Part shown: piece by piece, positions 27,254-36,758 of the stretch
Position numbering within the stretch: the first letter of the stretch is position 1
Layout of the letters: every line of letters begins with the position of its first letter
Assembly: GCA_029260735.1 (NCBI GenBank)
Contig: JAJDCR010000082.1
Coordinates: forward strand, 41,902-105,901
Length of the DNA: 64,000 nt
Source: Planctomycetota bacterium
GTDB lineage: Bacteria > Planctomycetota > Uabimicrobiia > Uabimicrobiales > Uabimicrobiaceae
Direction of reading: 5' to 3'
The notes under the pieces: generated by a model
Told to the model about the DNA's origin: nothing
Seen by the model: the letters and a program-made list of their open reading frames with translations, nothing else
Database searches by the model: none
Made by a program: the position numbers and the translations under genes

Positions 27254-28813
27254 TTATTTATGTAAATTATATCTTAAGAAGGGGCCTAATTTTTTCTTTC
27301 TCTCTTTTTTTTGCTCAGGATCTTTTTCTTCTTCCATCGCTTTTTCCATTAAGTAGAGATAGTTGTGTAGAGCAATGCGACGAGCGTTTAAAACCTTAGG
27401 CACTTCTCTCCAAATGTAATCTTGTCTCTTGGCTTTTTTTCCTAGCTCATAGAGCAATTTTATTTTATCGTCTGGTTGAATACTCGGGTGATAGTAGTAT
27501 AGTGCAAAGTAGTTATTTAAGTGGACAAATTGATCTAAAGTGAGAGGTTTTTCTAACCAATCATCTCCATAGTTTTTAATGGCAGTGCTGTAGTAGCCCA
27601 GCATTTTTCTTAACTCTCCTTGTCCATGTCGGTGCTGTTTGTCATCGCTACTTTTGAAGTTTTCAAGAGCTTGTTTAATTTGAGTTTGGGTGCTGCTTGC
27701 CTGAGCAAATTCGTAGGATGAAAAAGAGCTTTTCCCTCGCTCAATTTTTTTGAAATTATTTAAGGCCTTTGTTGTTTCATCTAAATAGTAGTAAGAGACT
27801 CCTAGTCCGTAAAACAAATATTTTGGGGTGCTATCTGACAAGAGCCCCCATTTTTCGGCTACAGATCGATTACCTACTTTGTGTAGGTGATCTTGGTAGG
27901 ACTTGAGTTCAAATTTTGAGAAGTTCTCTGCTTGAGAAGTTAGCTTTTTTCTTTGCTCTAGACTAAGCCACTCATAGCTTAAAAAAGCTCCATACATCTT
28001 TTGCATAGTGTCAACTAGGCTTTCGTGAACTACACGATAAGAAAATGCTCGGCGAAAATTTCTTAACGATTTTTCCATATAATCGTAAACTAAGCTGGCA
28101 TCAGAACTATTTCGATCAGGGTGGGAATTATCTTCTAGTAGTCTTTGTGCTTTCCATTGGTAAACTATGCCTAGTCCGAGGTAAAGAGAAAAACAAGAAG
28201 TTTTGGAAGGAGTTTGTTCAGTAGTGATTTCTTTTTCGGCTGTGTTGAGGATATTATACGCCTGAGAAATAGCATAGTCTGCTTTCTCTATTTCTTGGAG
28301 AACTTGATATGTTTTATTTTTCTGAATGTGGACTTGGGCTAAAAAAATAGAAGCATCTATAAGTTCTGGGGCACTTGACCTAATGTTTTCGGTGTTTTGA
28401 ACGATGGCATCATATTTGGTAAGTGTTTCAGAAGAGGCTGGCTGGGAGCGTAACTCGTAGAGAAGGCAAACTTGTAGCCCTAACTGGGCTGAGGGAATTT
28501 CTCCCGAAAAACTAAGAATTTCTTCATAAAGTTTTTTTGCTTTCTCGAATTCATTTCTTTCCAGAGCAATACTTGCTTCCAAAAGCCGAGGAAGGGGCGC
28601 ATCTTCTCGACCATCTTTTACCTTTTTTAGAGCGGAGATTGCTGCAGGGATTTGCTGAGCATTATAATTATCTAAAGCTTCTGACATATTCAGTTGATAC
28701 ATCATAGCAGAAAAACCACTACTAAAGAGGAATAAGTTGATAGGCAAAAGAACAATAACACAGGTAAGTTGTGTTATGGAAACGAAGGAGAGTCGGAAAT
28801 GAGAAATTTTCAT
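27254..28813 (-). CDS. membrane-anchored TPR-like protein
   Basis: The 519 residues have one N-terminal membrane helix (about 12-36, ITQLTCVIVLLPINLFLF) followed by TPR-like helical repeats over most of the length (for example SAQLGLQVCLLYEL, LFYGLGVSYYYLDETTKALNNFKKIE). The end is a Lys/Glu-rich tail. It should be a periplasmic scaffold anchored in the inner membrane. It is the first of three minus-strand genes with a zinc-ribbon protein and a 57-residue protein. No enzymatic motif is seen. Confidence 0.75.
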   Translation of the reverse strand: MKISHFRLSFVSITQLTCVIVLLPINLFLFSSGFSAMMYQLNMSEALDNYNAQQIPAAISALKKVKDGREDAPLPRLLEASIALERNEFEKAKKLYEEILSFSGEIPSAQLGLQVCLLYELRSQPASSETLTKYDAIVQNTENIRSSAPELIDASIFLAQVHIQKNKTYQVLQEIEKADYAISQAYNILNTAEKEITTEQTPSKTSCFSLYLGLGIVYQWKAQRLLEDNSHPDRNSSDASLVYDYMEKSLRNFRRAFSYRVVHESLVDTMQKMYGAFLSYEWLSLEQRKKLTSQAENFSKFELKSYQDHLHKVGNRSVAEKWGLLSDSTPKYLFYGLGVSYYYLDETTKALNNFKKIERGKSSFSSYEFAQASSTQTQIKQALENFKSSDDKQHRHGQGELRKMLGYYSTAIKNYGDDWLEKPLTLDQFVHLNNYFALYYYHPSIQPDDKIKLLYELGKKAKRQDYIWREVPKVLNARRIALHNYLYLMEKAMEEEKDPEQKKERKKKLGPFLRYNLHK

Positions 28814-28874
28814 AATGCTTTGCTTTCCGAAATATGCTACAATAAGAGTAAGAAAATCGATTTTTTAAGTAGTT

Positions 28875-29366
28875 CTAGTTACTGATAACTCCTCGTAAAG
28901 AAGTTATTAGTAAGGGGCCCCAATGACGACTGTCTCGTTCATGGAGAGTTCGGGTAAATTTTCGTTTATCTACCAACAAGTAGACATGGTGGTTGGGTAC
29001 TAAAATTTCGGGAAAGTCTCCTTCGCTTCTTTGATCGCTTGACAAATAAGTCTCATCGAGGAGTTCATCATTGCGATAAACATTTCCTTTCTCTAAACGA
29101 ATACGGTCTCCAGGCAGACCTATAATCCGAGCGAAAAAAATTCCTTTTACTTTTTTTGTATTGATAGGAAAAGAATAGTAGACAACGTCTTCGTACTCTA
29201 AACTTTCTGAATCTTGGAGGGATTCGCCCAAGTAAGATTCTTTTTCATTAAAACTAGGGGACATTTGCATATTCCCTGATGGGATGGTAATATAATCATA
29301 AGATCGCCAAACCCAAGCAATAAGAATGCTCGCTATTAAGGCTAGAGCAAGCTTTATATAATCCAT
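28875..29366 (-). CDS. signal peptidase I homologue lacking both catalytic residues
   Basis: ATG 29366 is chosen over 29405 because AAAGGAG lies 5 nt upstream of it. The 163 residues have an N-terminal membrane helix and the S26 family boxes in order: IPSGNM (normally PSGSM), YEDVVYY, ARIIGLPGD (normally KRVIGLPGD) and RDSRHWGPL. The nucleophile Ser of SGSM is Asn and the general base Lys of KR is Ala. The fold is thus kept while the Ser-Lys dyad is gone, so it cannot work as a normal leader peptidase. It may be a pseudoenzyme that binds exported proteins, or it may use another mechanism. Confidence 0.78.
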   Translation of the reverse strand: MDYIKLALALIASILIAWVWRSYDYITIPSGNMQMSPSFNEKESYLGESLQDSESLEYEDVVYYSFPINTKKVKGIFFARIIGLPGDRIRLEKGNVYRNDELLDETYLSSDQRSEGDFPEILVPNHHVYLLVDKRKFTRTLHERDSRHWGPLLITSLRGVISN

Positions 29367-29464
29367 GAAATCTCCTTTGTGACTATGGTGTAAACTCCAT
29401 TTCACGTATGATTATTCTATTCGATTTGTATTTCAATTACCACAGTTTTTTGGAAAGAAAAGGT

Positions 29465-29992
29465 ATGAATTTACACAGTATCATTTTTCGAAAGAGACTA
29501 TTTTTATCACTTCTAGCTTTACTTCTGCTCTCTTCATGTGGACAACTTTACGAGTTCCATTCCCAGAAAGCTCAAGATATCATCCAGGATAAACCTTTTG
29601 GTGGAACTGTGAGTTTAAAAGTAGCCGTCCCTCCTACCTTTAACTTTGCTTGGGGTTTTGATGAATTCAAGCTTTATGTTAAAGAAGCTGTGGAAAAACA
29701 GTACATCTATACCCTAAAAAAATGCTTTGAAGGGGATCTTGTAGAAGGAACAGCAGAAACTAATATTGTTGTAACTGCTCTTGACATGTCTATTTTTCCT
29801 ATTGCTAGCCTAGTTTACGATGTTCGTCTTTTTTTCCGAGTGGAAATCTATGATTCTTCCATGAGCAAGCAAGAAACTTTTATGATCTATGGATTTGGTT
29901 CTGATTCTGATGGAAATCGAGCATTAGAAAAAGCTGTTGCTAACTCTTTTTATCAACTATTACCTTCTTTGGAAGATCTCTTTGTCCGATGA
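29465..29992 (+). CDS. putative lipoprotein of unknown function
   Basis: ATG 29465 is preferred over 29408 because GGAAAG lies 7 nt before it and a lipoprotein signal follows: MNLHSIIFRKRLFLSLLALLLLSSC, with lipobox LSSC. The mature part of about 150 residues has alternating strands (GTVSLKVAVPP, NIVVTALDMS, VRLFFRVEIYD) and a C-terminal helix with alternating small residues (NRALEKAVANSFYQLLPSL). This resembles small outer-membrane lipoproteins of the LptE kind, but I cannot assign it. It is divergent from the signal peptidase homologue by 98 bp. Confidence 0.72.
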   Translation: MNLHSIIFRKRLFLSLLALLLLSSCGQLYEFHSQKAQDIIQDKPFGGTVSLKVAVPPTFNFAWGFDEFKLYVKEAVEKQYIYTLKKCFEGDLVEGTAETNIVVTALDMSIFPIASLVYDVRLFFRVEIYDSSMSKQETFMIYGFGSDSDGNRALEKAVANSFYQLLPSLEDLFVR

Positions 29993-30140
29993 AAAGAGAT
30001 TCACTATAGTGCATTGTCTTGACTGTGAAGGGTGTTGTTCTATATTGATAAAACGAAATCTTGACTAAAAAAAGAAAAAACTTAAAATGCGTTTTGAAAA
30101 ATGATGGGTTTTTTTCTGACCCTAAGTATTTAAGAAAAGG

Positions 30141-33100
30141 ATGAGAGCAGTTATGTCTGTAGCAGAAGGGAACGAGCAAGCTAAATTTCGAGGAGATCTC
30201 CATAGCATTGGCCTAACAGAAATCTTTGAGACCTTGGGAGCAAGACATCAATATGGGTGGTTGACTTTGCAAAACGAAGATCAAGAAGTAATTTTGTATT
30301 TTCAAGGTGACTTAGTCGGCCTTGCCACTCCCCCAGAAAGAAAGTTTTTTTATATTCCAGCTAAGCTCTATCATTCTGGAAAACTTTCTGAAGTAGAATT
30401 TCAAACAATTATGAGTAGTGAAGATCCCTTTAAAGATCTAGAGGAGCGGGTAGCAGAAGATACCTTATCTAAGCTACTTGATACGATATACTATGATGAA
30501 ATTTGTTCTTTGTTTTCCTGGGGAAGTGGACATTTTGAGTTCATCGATCAACATAGCATCAGTGAAGAAGAACAGCCTGCAATTGTTAGTAAACTTTTTG
30601 ATGCAGAAGGTATTTTGATGGAAGCGGCCCGCCGACTGGATGAATGCAAAGAAATTTTTCGTATTTTGCCAAGTAATGATGAAATTCTTCTTCATTCTTC
30701 GAAAGTAAACCCTGCAGAGGTTCCTCCTGTCAATGATCCCGTTGGCAATATATTGCACTTAGCTCAATATCGAACCGTCGAAGAAACTATCCACTGCTCT
30801 TATCTCTCAGAGTTTGATGCTCCTAAAATTTTAGTTAGCCTCTATCAGGAAGAAATGCTTATGATTATTCCTGATAAACAATTAGAAGAGCGAGCTAGGG
30901 CCTTAAAAAACAATGGCGAACTTGAAGAATCTGAAAAATTTTATCGCCTTTTGTACAAGCGTAATCCTCAAAGTATTGAATTCTGTGAAGCTCTCGTTCA
31001 GTTTTATGAAGGTACTGGCGATGAAACTTGTCTTGTTGATTTATACCGCGAAATCATTGATACTTTGCTGGCTTCCCAAGAACAAGATGACTTTCTTCTG
31101 GCAGCGAGTTACTTAAAAAAATATAGCGATCTCCAATACGATACTCCTGAGGGAATTGACGCTCGCATGCGTCTTCTTGATATGATTGTTGATTATAAGC
31201 TGGATGCCAAAGCCATTGAGTACGATCCTATTGCCGATGGAAAATGGCTTTTTTCTATTTTGCGTAGGAAAAAAGACGATGAAAGAGCACGCGAAGTTTT
31301 GCAAGTTCTTCTTTCTCTAACTCCTTATGATAAAGCATTGCGTAGCGAGTTGATTAACATTCATCTGGATTTAGATGATTTAGAAAGTGCCGTGGAACAG
31401 TATGAAGCTATGGCAAAAATCTATGAGCGCGATAATAACTTTGAAGAACTTCAATCTACCTACAAAAAAATTCTTCGACTTATGCCTTCTCGTAAAGATA
31501 TTCTGAACAAACTAGAAAAAGTGGAAGCTCGTAAAGGGCGTGGGAAATACATGCTTTTGAAAATTCTAGTTGTTTTGGCCATTCTGGGGGGGGGAGCTTG
31601 GTATTACCTGAATGAAAGAGATTCTAACACTTTTGAGGGACAAATCAAAATACTCAAAGGCCAAGCTATGGTAGCTCTTAAAAATGGAAACTTTAAACTG
31701 TATGACGATATTCTTGCTGAAATAGCCTTAATGTTAAAAGAAAAAGGTGGTGATTTTGGAGAGGATAACTTCTTAGAGGATTTAGATAAAAAACGCCAAG
31801 AGTTTGTGAATAAAGCGACTCAAGATATTAAAGATAAACGGAAAGTTGCTCAAGAATTAGTCAAGGCAGGTAATCCTAGTGATGCAAAAAATACTTTAGA
31901 AGAAGCAATAACCCAAACTAATATTAAAAATTTAAATCAAGCCCTATTCTTAGATATTAGTCGAGAACTAAAAGATATTAAGAAAACTTTGGATCTCTTT
32001 TCGGAACGCTTGGATCGAGCAAAAACATTACTGGATGAGGATCGGCTCCAAGATGCGGTATTGATTTACAAAGAGCTAGCGATTAATACCAAATATAAAG
32101 AAATGAAAGAAGCACAGGATATACTTTTACCCATTCGCTTCGATATTCAACCAAAAGAGGCTAAGATCATAATTAATGGCAAAGAAGTTCAGCCCGTCCG
32201 AGATAATATCTATATGTGCTCACCTCGTTTTGAAGAAATTCAAATTAAACGGCCAGGCTATGTCTCTTTGAGTTTTTATAATGCATTTTACAAATTTATT
32301 ATCGACCGAAATAAAGAAACTAAAACTAAAGAAGGTCGAACTCTTTTCCCGTTACAAGATGCTCTTGTTAAAGAAGCCTTAGCTAAAGATAAGCTATGGT
32401 ATATGGCATTAAACGGAGTAATTGAAGCAGCTCCTTGTGTCATTAACGATAACCTTCTCTCCATCGCTTGCCGAGACGACTCTGTTTACGGAGTGACAAA
32501 TTTAAAATCACGAAAACCTAAGAAATGGAAGAAAACCCCAGGCTTACTATCTTCCTTTAAATCTACTCCTGCGGTTGATGGTGATATTGTTTATGTCGGA
32601 GGGAATAATGGAATTTTTTATGCCCTGGACACTTCTCAAAAAGGGCGCATTTTAGCCCAATATCAAATTCGCAGTAACCCTCTTATCGAATCCTCTCCCC
32701 AAATTTCCAAAAGAGAAGGGGTCGTTGTTTTTACGGCGGATGATGGAATCGTTTATGCTTTGCCTCTTATAAAAGAAAAAACAGATTCCTGGGTGCCAAA
32801 ATGGCGTCGCAATCTTCAGTTAAACCGACAAACGTCTTCTGCTCTTACGATATTTGGGCCTTATGTCTTAACTACTTGTAAAGACGGAAATGTTTACGCA
32901 TTGAGTGTCGATTCAGGTTCTCCCAAGTGGAGATGGAAGATAGGTAGCACGGAGGCCTGTGCTCCTGTTGCTTATAAAAAGGGACGGATTTATGTTGGTG
33001 GTTCTGATAAAAGAGGTGATATTTTATATGCTGCAAAGTTGACTTCCAAAAGATTTGATTCCGTAGTTTGGACACTACCCATTAAAGGGCGAATATTTAA

Positions 33101-33413
33101 AGGCCCTTACGTTGACGATGAAGGAATTTACTTTGGAACATCTCAAGGTCATCTTTATGCTGTAGGGCATAATGGACAGGTTATTTGGAGCAAAGAAATG
33201 GGGAGTGCTTTTCATGGTTCTGTTGCCAAAAACTCCAAAGGAATTTTGTATGCGGCGAGTAAAGATGGCACTCTTTATTCGATTAATCATCAGAATGGAA
33301 ATATCCAGTGGAAATATCAGATGCCAAAAGAAATTCGATCTTCTCCTCTTTTGTTGAACGGAATGGTTTTTGTGGGAGCAAGTAAATTTCTTTATGCTCT
33401 GATTGATAATTAA
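30141..33413 (+). CDS. DUF4388-TPR-TM-PEGA-PQQ propeller protein (first copy)
   Basis: The 1090 residues form a one-helix membrane protein. The N-terminus (about 12-190) is a DUF4388/PATAN-like domain (FRGDLHSIGLTEIFETLG...YFQGDLVGLA), typical of bacterial polarity and motility regulators. TPRs follow (about 245-460), then a membrane helix (470-490, LLKILVVLAILGGGAWYYL). Next come a coiled/TPR section, a PEGA-like domain (about 666-705, INGKEV...IKRPGYVSL) and a C-terminal PQQ-type beta-propeller (about 750-1090) with repeats such as GDIVYVGGNNGIFYALD. The arrangement puts DUF4388 and TPRs in the cytoplasm and the propeller outside. A second in-frame ATG is at 30153. Confidence 0.85.
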   Translation: MRAVMSVAEGNEQAKFRGDLHSIGLTEIFETLGARHQYGWLTLQNEDQEVILYFQGDLVGLATPPERKFFYIPAKLYHSGKLSEVEFQTIMSSEDPFKDLEERVAEDTLSKLLDTIYYDEICSLFSWGSGHFEFIDQHSISEEEQPAIVSKLFDAEGILMEAARRLDECKEIFRILPSNDEILLHSSKVNPAEVPPVNDPVGNILHLAQYRTVEETIHCSYLSEFDAPKILVSLYQEEMLMIIPDKQLEERARALKNNGELEESEKFYRLLYKRNPQSIEFCEALVQFYEGTGDETCLVDLYREIIDTLLASQEQDDFLLAASYLKKYSDLQYDTPEGIDARMRLLDMIVDYKLDAKAIEYDPIADGKWLFSILRRKKDDERAREVLQVLLSLTPYDKALRSELINIHLDLDDLESAVEQYEAMAKIYERDNNFEELQSTYKKILRLMPSRKDILNKLEKVEARKGRGKYMLLKILVVLAILGGGAWYYLNERDSNTFEGQIKILKGQAMVALKNGNFKLYDDILAEIALMLKEKGGDFGEDNFLEDLDKKRQEFVNKATQDIKDKRKVAQELVKAGNPSDAKNTLEEAITQTNIKNLNQALFLDISRELKDIKKTLDLFSERLDRAKTLLDEDRLQDAVLIYKELAINTKYKEMKEAQDILLPIRFDIQPKEAKIIINGKEVQPVRDNIYMCSPRFEEIQIKRPGYVSLSFYNAFYKFIIDRNKETKTKEGRTLFPLQDALVKEALAKDKLWYMALNGVIEAAPCVINDNLLSIACRDDSVYGVTNLKSRKPKKWKKTPGLLSSFKSTPAVDGDIVYVGGNNGIFYALDTSQKGRILAQYQIRSNPLIESSPQISKREGVVVFTADDGIVYALPLIKEKTDSWVPKWRRNLQLNRQTSSALTIFGPYVLTTCKDGNVYALSVDSGSPKWRWKIGSTEACAPVAYKKGRIYVGGSDKRGDILYAAKLTSKRFDSVVWTLPIKGRIFKGPYVDDEGIYFGTSQGHLYAVGHNGQVIWSKEMGSAFHGSVAKNSKGILYAASKDGTLYSINHQNGNIQWKYQMPKEIRSSPLLLNGMVFVGASKFLYALIDN

Positions 33414-33492
33414 AGCCTAATATAAAATTTGTATATAGATTCTTTTGGATATGGTTATACTTAGAATTTTCTTCAGAAAATTCTCCTTCTTG

Positions 33493-33521
33493 TTGACAAA
33501 GTCGGGGAAACGTGATATATT
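33493..33521 (+). promoter_or_regulatory. sigma70-type promoter of the GTPase/Roadblock operon
   Basis: TTGACA at 33493-33498, a 17-bp spacer and TATATT at 33516-33521 preceded by TGA (extended -10). It is followed by a leader of about 130 nt before the gene at 33660. Confidence 0.75.
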
Positions 33522-33659
33522 TCGAGTAAATAAAAGCTCAAGAGAAGCTAGGATGTGCTCTAATAGACTAGAGCCTCTCTTTTGCATATTTTTTACTAAA
33601 TAAAAAAACTGTCTGCAGCATTTGTCTACTTAAATTATTTTGACGAGGTTTTTCTGCTT

Positions 33660-34751
33660 ATGGCACTCTTTGGGGACCGAAAGCTTAAATTACTAGAAGA
33701 TACGATTGAAAGAGAACAATCTCCACTCAACTATGTAAATTTGATCAAGTATTTACAAACAAAAGGCAACTTTGATAGAGCCTATGGGTTTGCAGAGCAG
33801 GCAGTGAAAGACTTCCCTCATTCTGATGAATTGTTTGGTCTTTATTACCCTCTTTTAAAAGGTCAACTTCAACCACAGATTAAACAATTGAGAGAAGCTA
33901 TTGATACAAATCCCAGTGTCAATGCTTATGTTCAATTAGCAGAAATATACAAAGATCTCAGAGAAGAAGAAGAAGCATTGCGTCTCTGTCGCCAAGCGAT
34001 TGAAAAATTTACTAACGATGATAGTCCTTATTTGATTATTGGAGAGCTAAGACTCCTTCGGTTTTACAAAGATCTTTTAGCCCGTGACGGGCAGTTGGCT
34101 AGAGAAAATTTAGAAAAAGCCTTCGAAATTAATCCCAAAAACTATAGAGCATTGTTGACCTTGTCTAAATTTTATTTACAAATAGGGGCTGTTACTAAAG
34201 CAAATCAGAGACTTAAAGATTTACTCTTTTTTGCCCCTGAAGATGAAACTATAAGAAAACTTTTAGATACAGCACTTGAACTAGAAAAACCTTCTCATGA
34301 AGACATGGACATCCTTTTGCAAAACGTAGAAGTCAGTCGAGCTCTTTTTCATACATTGCCTGGAACGCGAACGGCAGAACAAAAAGTTGTTTTGTCGCCA
34401 GAGATTTTCCAGAAACCATTGGAATCTCTTGATGAGGTTCCATCTATCTTCTGTCTCTTGGTTTGCGATGATGAAGGAAATCTTATTGCCCACTATGCTG
34501 AAGATGACGTTGATTTCAATACTCTTTACGAGGTCGCTTCAGGAATTTATCAAACAGTACAAAATTCATCAAAGAAGATGGATTTGGGGAAATTTCAGAC
34601 AAATCAAATTGATGGACCTTTTGGTTCTATTCATATTGTTGCTTCTTATCCAGTTGTGTACATTGTTTTTGGGGCTCCTGGAGTCTACAAAGAGATCCAA
34701 AAATTTATATCTAAAGTACCCGTAAACTCAACAGGTGTATCTTATGCGTAA
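33660..34751 (+). CDS. TPR protein with C-terminal Roadblock/LC7 domain
   Basis: The 363 residues start with TPRs (about 15-210), repeated as in AYVQLAEIYKDLREEEEALRLCRQA. The last 100 residues (about 258-355: IFCLLVCDDEGNLIAHY...GPFGSIHIVASYPVVYIVFG) match the Roadblock/LC7 fold, the family of MglB and other GTPase partners. It has no signal or membrane helix, so it is cytoplasmic. It is the first gene of an operon with another Roadblock protein (8-bp overlap), an MglA-type GTPase and a third Roadblock protein. Its job is probably to link the GTPase to TPR-binding partners. Confidence 0.82.
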   Translation: MALFGDRKLKLLEDTIEREQSPLNYVNLIKYLQTKGNFDRAYGFAEQAVKDFPHSDELFGLYYPLLKGQLQPQIKQLREAIDTNPSVNAYVQLAEIYKDLREEEEALRLCRQAIEKFTNDDSPYLIIGELRLLRFYKDLLARDGQLARENLEKAFEINPKNYRALLTLSKFYLQIGAVTKANQRLKDLLFFAPEDETIRKLLDTALELEKPSHEDMDILLQNVEVSRALFHTLPGTRTAEQKVVLSPEIFQKPLESLDEVPSIFCLLVCDDEGNLIAHYAEDDVDFNTLYEVASGIYQTVQNSSKKMDLGKFQTNQIDGPFGSIHIVASYPVVYIVFGAPGVYKEIQKFISKVPVNSTGVSYA

Positions 34752-35094
34752 GATTCTAAAGCAATTGAATGAGGAAGTCGGAGTGAAGGGCTCTATGGTT
34801 GTGGGGGCAGAAGGGCTGGTCGTTATGGCTGAACTTTCTGATGAACTCAATGATGATGTTGTGGCAGCAATGGCATCAAGTACTGTTAGCTCCACAAGGA
34901 AAAGCCTTTCTCTCCTAGGTAAGGGTGTTGACTTTACTCGCTTTATTCTAGTAGCTTCTCAAGGACGTATAGTGGTTGTTAATACTGAGCCGGCCTGCCT
35001 TTTGGTAATAACAGATAAGAACATTAATATTGACTACACTCTACTAGCTATAGACGGAGCGGCTCAACGCTTGAAGAAAGTTTGGAAAATATAG
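34744..35094 (+). CDS. Roadblock/LC7 protein
   Basis: ATG 34744 gives 116 residues and overlaps the end of the previous gene by 8 bp, with AGGTG 7 nt before it. The annotation could also use GTG 34735. The protein is one Roadblock/LC7 domain (GSMVVGAEGLVVMAELSDEL..., followed by FILVASQGRIVVVNTEPACLLVIT), the fold of MglB. MglB-type proteins act as GTPase-activating partners of MglA. It is transcribed with the GTPase 155 bp downstream. Confidence 0.88.
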   Translation: MRKILKQLNEEVGVKGSMVVGAEGLVVMAELSDELNDDVVAAMASSTVSSTRKSLSLLGKGVDFTRFILVASQGRIVVVNTEPACLLVITDKNINIDYTLLAIDGAAQRLKKVWKI

Positions 35095-35249
35095 GGGACG
35101 TTCTTCGTTCTTAAGAAGGACACGTCCTAAAATTAAAATCTTTGTAAAATTTTTTCATTGGAACTCCCTAAATGAAAAATTGGTAAAGGGACATTTCATT
35201 TGTGCAGTGTCTCTGTTGGACATATGACTAAAAAAGGGGAACTCTGGGT

Positions 35250-36206
35250 ATGGTCCAATTTAATTTCTTTCGCCGTGAAGTTAACTGTAAAATCGTTTAC
35301 TATGGGCCTGGTTTATCTGGAAAAACAACTAATTTAGAAATAGTTCATCACAAAACTCCGGGCTCCAACCGTGGCGAGTTAACCTCCATTGCTACGGAGC
35401 AGGATAGAACCCTGTTTTTCGATTTTATGCCTATCGATTTGGGAACTGTTGCGGGGATGAAAACTAAATTACGCCTTTTTACAGTTCCTGGCCAGGTATT
35501 TTATAATTCTACCCGAAAGCTTGTTCTGCAAGGTTCTGATGGAGTTATTTTTGTTGCTGATAGTCAAGCTTCGCAAATCCAAGATAATCTAGATTCGCTT
35601 AAGAACTTAGAAGAAAATTTGGCTGAGCATGGGATGAACATCCGAGAGCTTCCTCTTATTATTCAGTGGAATAAACGGGATATGCCTACCGCTTTACCAG
35701 TGGAAGAGCTTGAAAGTAAGATTAATTATTTAAATGTTCCTACATTTGAAGGGGTAGCTGTTACGGGAGTAGGAGTATTTCCGACTCTCAAGAAATGTGC
35801 TGCTTTAGTTTTAGAATCTGTTGCTAAAAAAGCTAATGAGGCAAACCGGCCAGGTTCTGGAGTTGGACGACTAGGGGCTTCAAGAGGTCCTAGTCTTCAG
35901 CCCAGCAGAGTAGGGAATGCTCCTCCGCGAATAATGACTCCTCCTAATCGGCCTCCCTCTCCAAATCGGATGCAACCAGGGGGGCATAGTGGGGTTACTA
36001 CTCCTCAACATCCAACTAGAGTACCTCCTAGTCCACGTCCTATTATAAGGCCACAGAATCCTAACGTACCCGGTGGAAAGCCTATGGGGGCTCCTCCAAG
36101 TTCACCGGCATTTACTCCGTCCTCACAAGCTACTCCGGCTCCTCGACCGGTTTTTAAAAAATTTAAAAAGTTTTTAGATAAGGGACCAGGGCAGGAAGAC
36201 CAATAG
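35250..36206 (+). CDS. MglA-type small GTPase with Pro-rich tail
   Basis: The 318 residues begin with a Ras-like GTPase of the MglA group. The P-loop is GPGLSGKTT (19-27), the switch region contains TEQDRTLFFDFMP, the G3 region TVPGQVFYNSTR replaces the usual DxxG, as in MglA, and the guanine motif is NKRD (141-144). MglA sets cell polarity and drives gliding or type IV pilus positioning in Myxococcus. The last 115 residues (about 200-318) are a disordered Pro/Gly/Arg/Ser-rich tail not found in standard 195-residue MglA. It is flanked by Roadblock genes in one operon. Confidence 0.93.
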   Translation: MVQFNFFRREVNCKIVYYGPGLSGKTTNLEIVHHKTPGSNRGELTSIATEQDRTLFFDFMPIDLGTVAGMKTKLRLFTVPGQVFYNSTRKLVLQGSDGVIFVADSQASQIQDNLDSLKNLEENLAEHGMNIRELPLIIQWNKRDMPTALPVEELESKINYLNVPTFEGVAVTGVGVFPTLKKCAALVLESVAKKANEANRPGSGVGRLGASRGPSLQPSRVGNAPPRIMTPPNRPPSPNRMQPGGHSGVTTPQHPTRVPPSPRPIIRPQNPNVPGGKPMGAPPSSPAFTPSSQATPAPRPVFKKFKKFLDKGPGQEDQ

Positions 36207-36233
36207 ATAATTTGTAATAGATTGGGTATAGAA

Positions 36234-36758
36234 ATGAGAGATGATGATCGGCTAAAGTTGCAAAGATTGGTTTTTTACAAAGAGGATGTCGAGCTTATAG
36301 ACAAACTCTTACAAATGTTTTTAAAACGTTGTCAGGCTAAATGTGCCATCTTGATTGATAAAGAAGGCCATCTGATCACACAAACAGGAGAAACCAATAC
36401 TTACGATTTAGACACAGTTTGTACATTGTTGGCTGGTACATTTGCAGCGACTCGAGAGTGGGCGAGATTGCTCGGAGAAGATGAGTTCTCTGTTCTTTTT
36501 CATCAAGGAAAGCATGATAGCATCCAAGTGGCTTTGATCGGAGATAGAGCCTTGCTTGCTATTATTTTTGATGAAAGAACCCAACTTGGATTAGTGCGCT
36601 TAATGAGCAATGAAGTTGCTAAAAAATTGGAAAAACTATTTGATGAAGCAGAGGAAAAGAATCTCAACTCTAATCAAATGATGCCTGAAGTTGGTGAAAA
36701 CTTTGGAGCTGATGCTGTTGGTATGTTGGATGATCTTTTTGGCTCTGATGATGGTTAG
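36234..36758 (+). CDS. Roadblock/LC7 protein, possible MglB
   Basis: ATG 36234 is taken over the upstream in-frame TTG at 36222; no strong ribosome site is visible. The 174 residues carry a Roadblock/LC7 domain (CAILIDKEGHLITQTGE...DSIQVALIGDRALLAIIFDE) with a helical N-terminal extension and an acidic C-terminal tail ending in DDLFGSDDG. Being next to the MglA-type gene, it is the best candidate for the MglB partner. The gene overlaps the convergent DUF4416 gene by 4 bp. Confidence 0.85.
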   Translation: MRDDDRLKLQRLVFYKEDVELIDKLLQMFLKRCQAKCAILIDKEGHLITQTGETNTYDLDTVCTLLAGTFAATREWARLLGEDEFSVLFHQGKHDSIQVALIGDRALLAIIFDERTQLGLVRLMSNEVAKKLEKLFDEAEEKNLNSNQMMPEVGENFGADAVGMLDDLFGSDDG

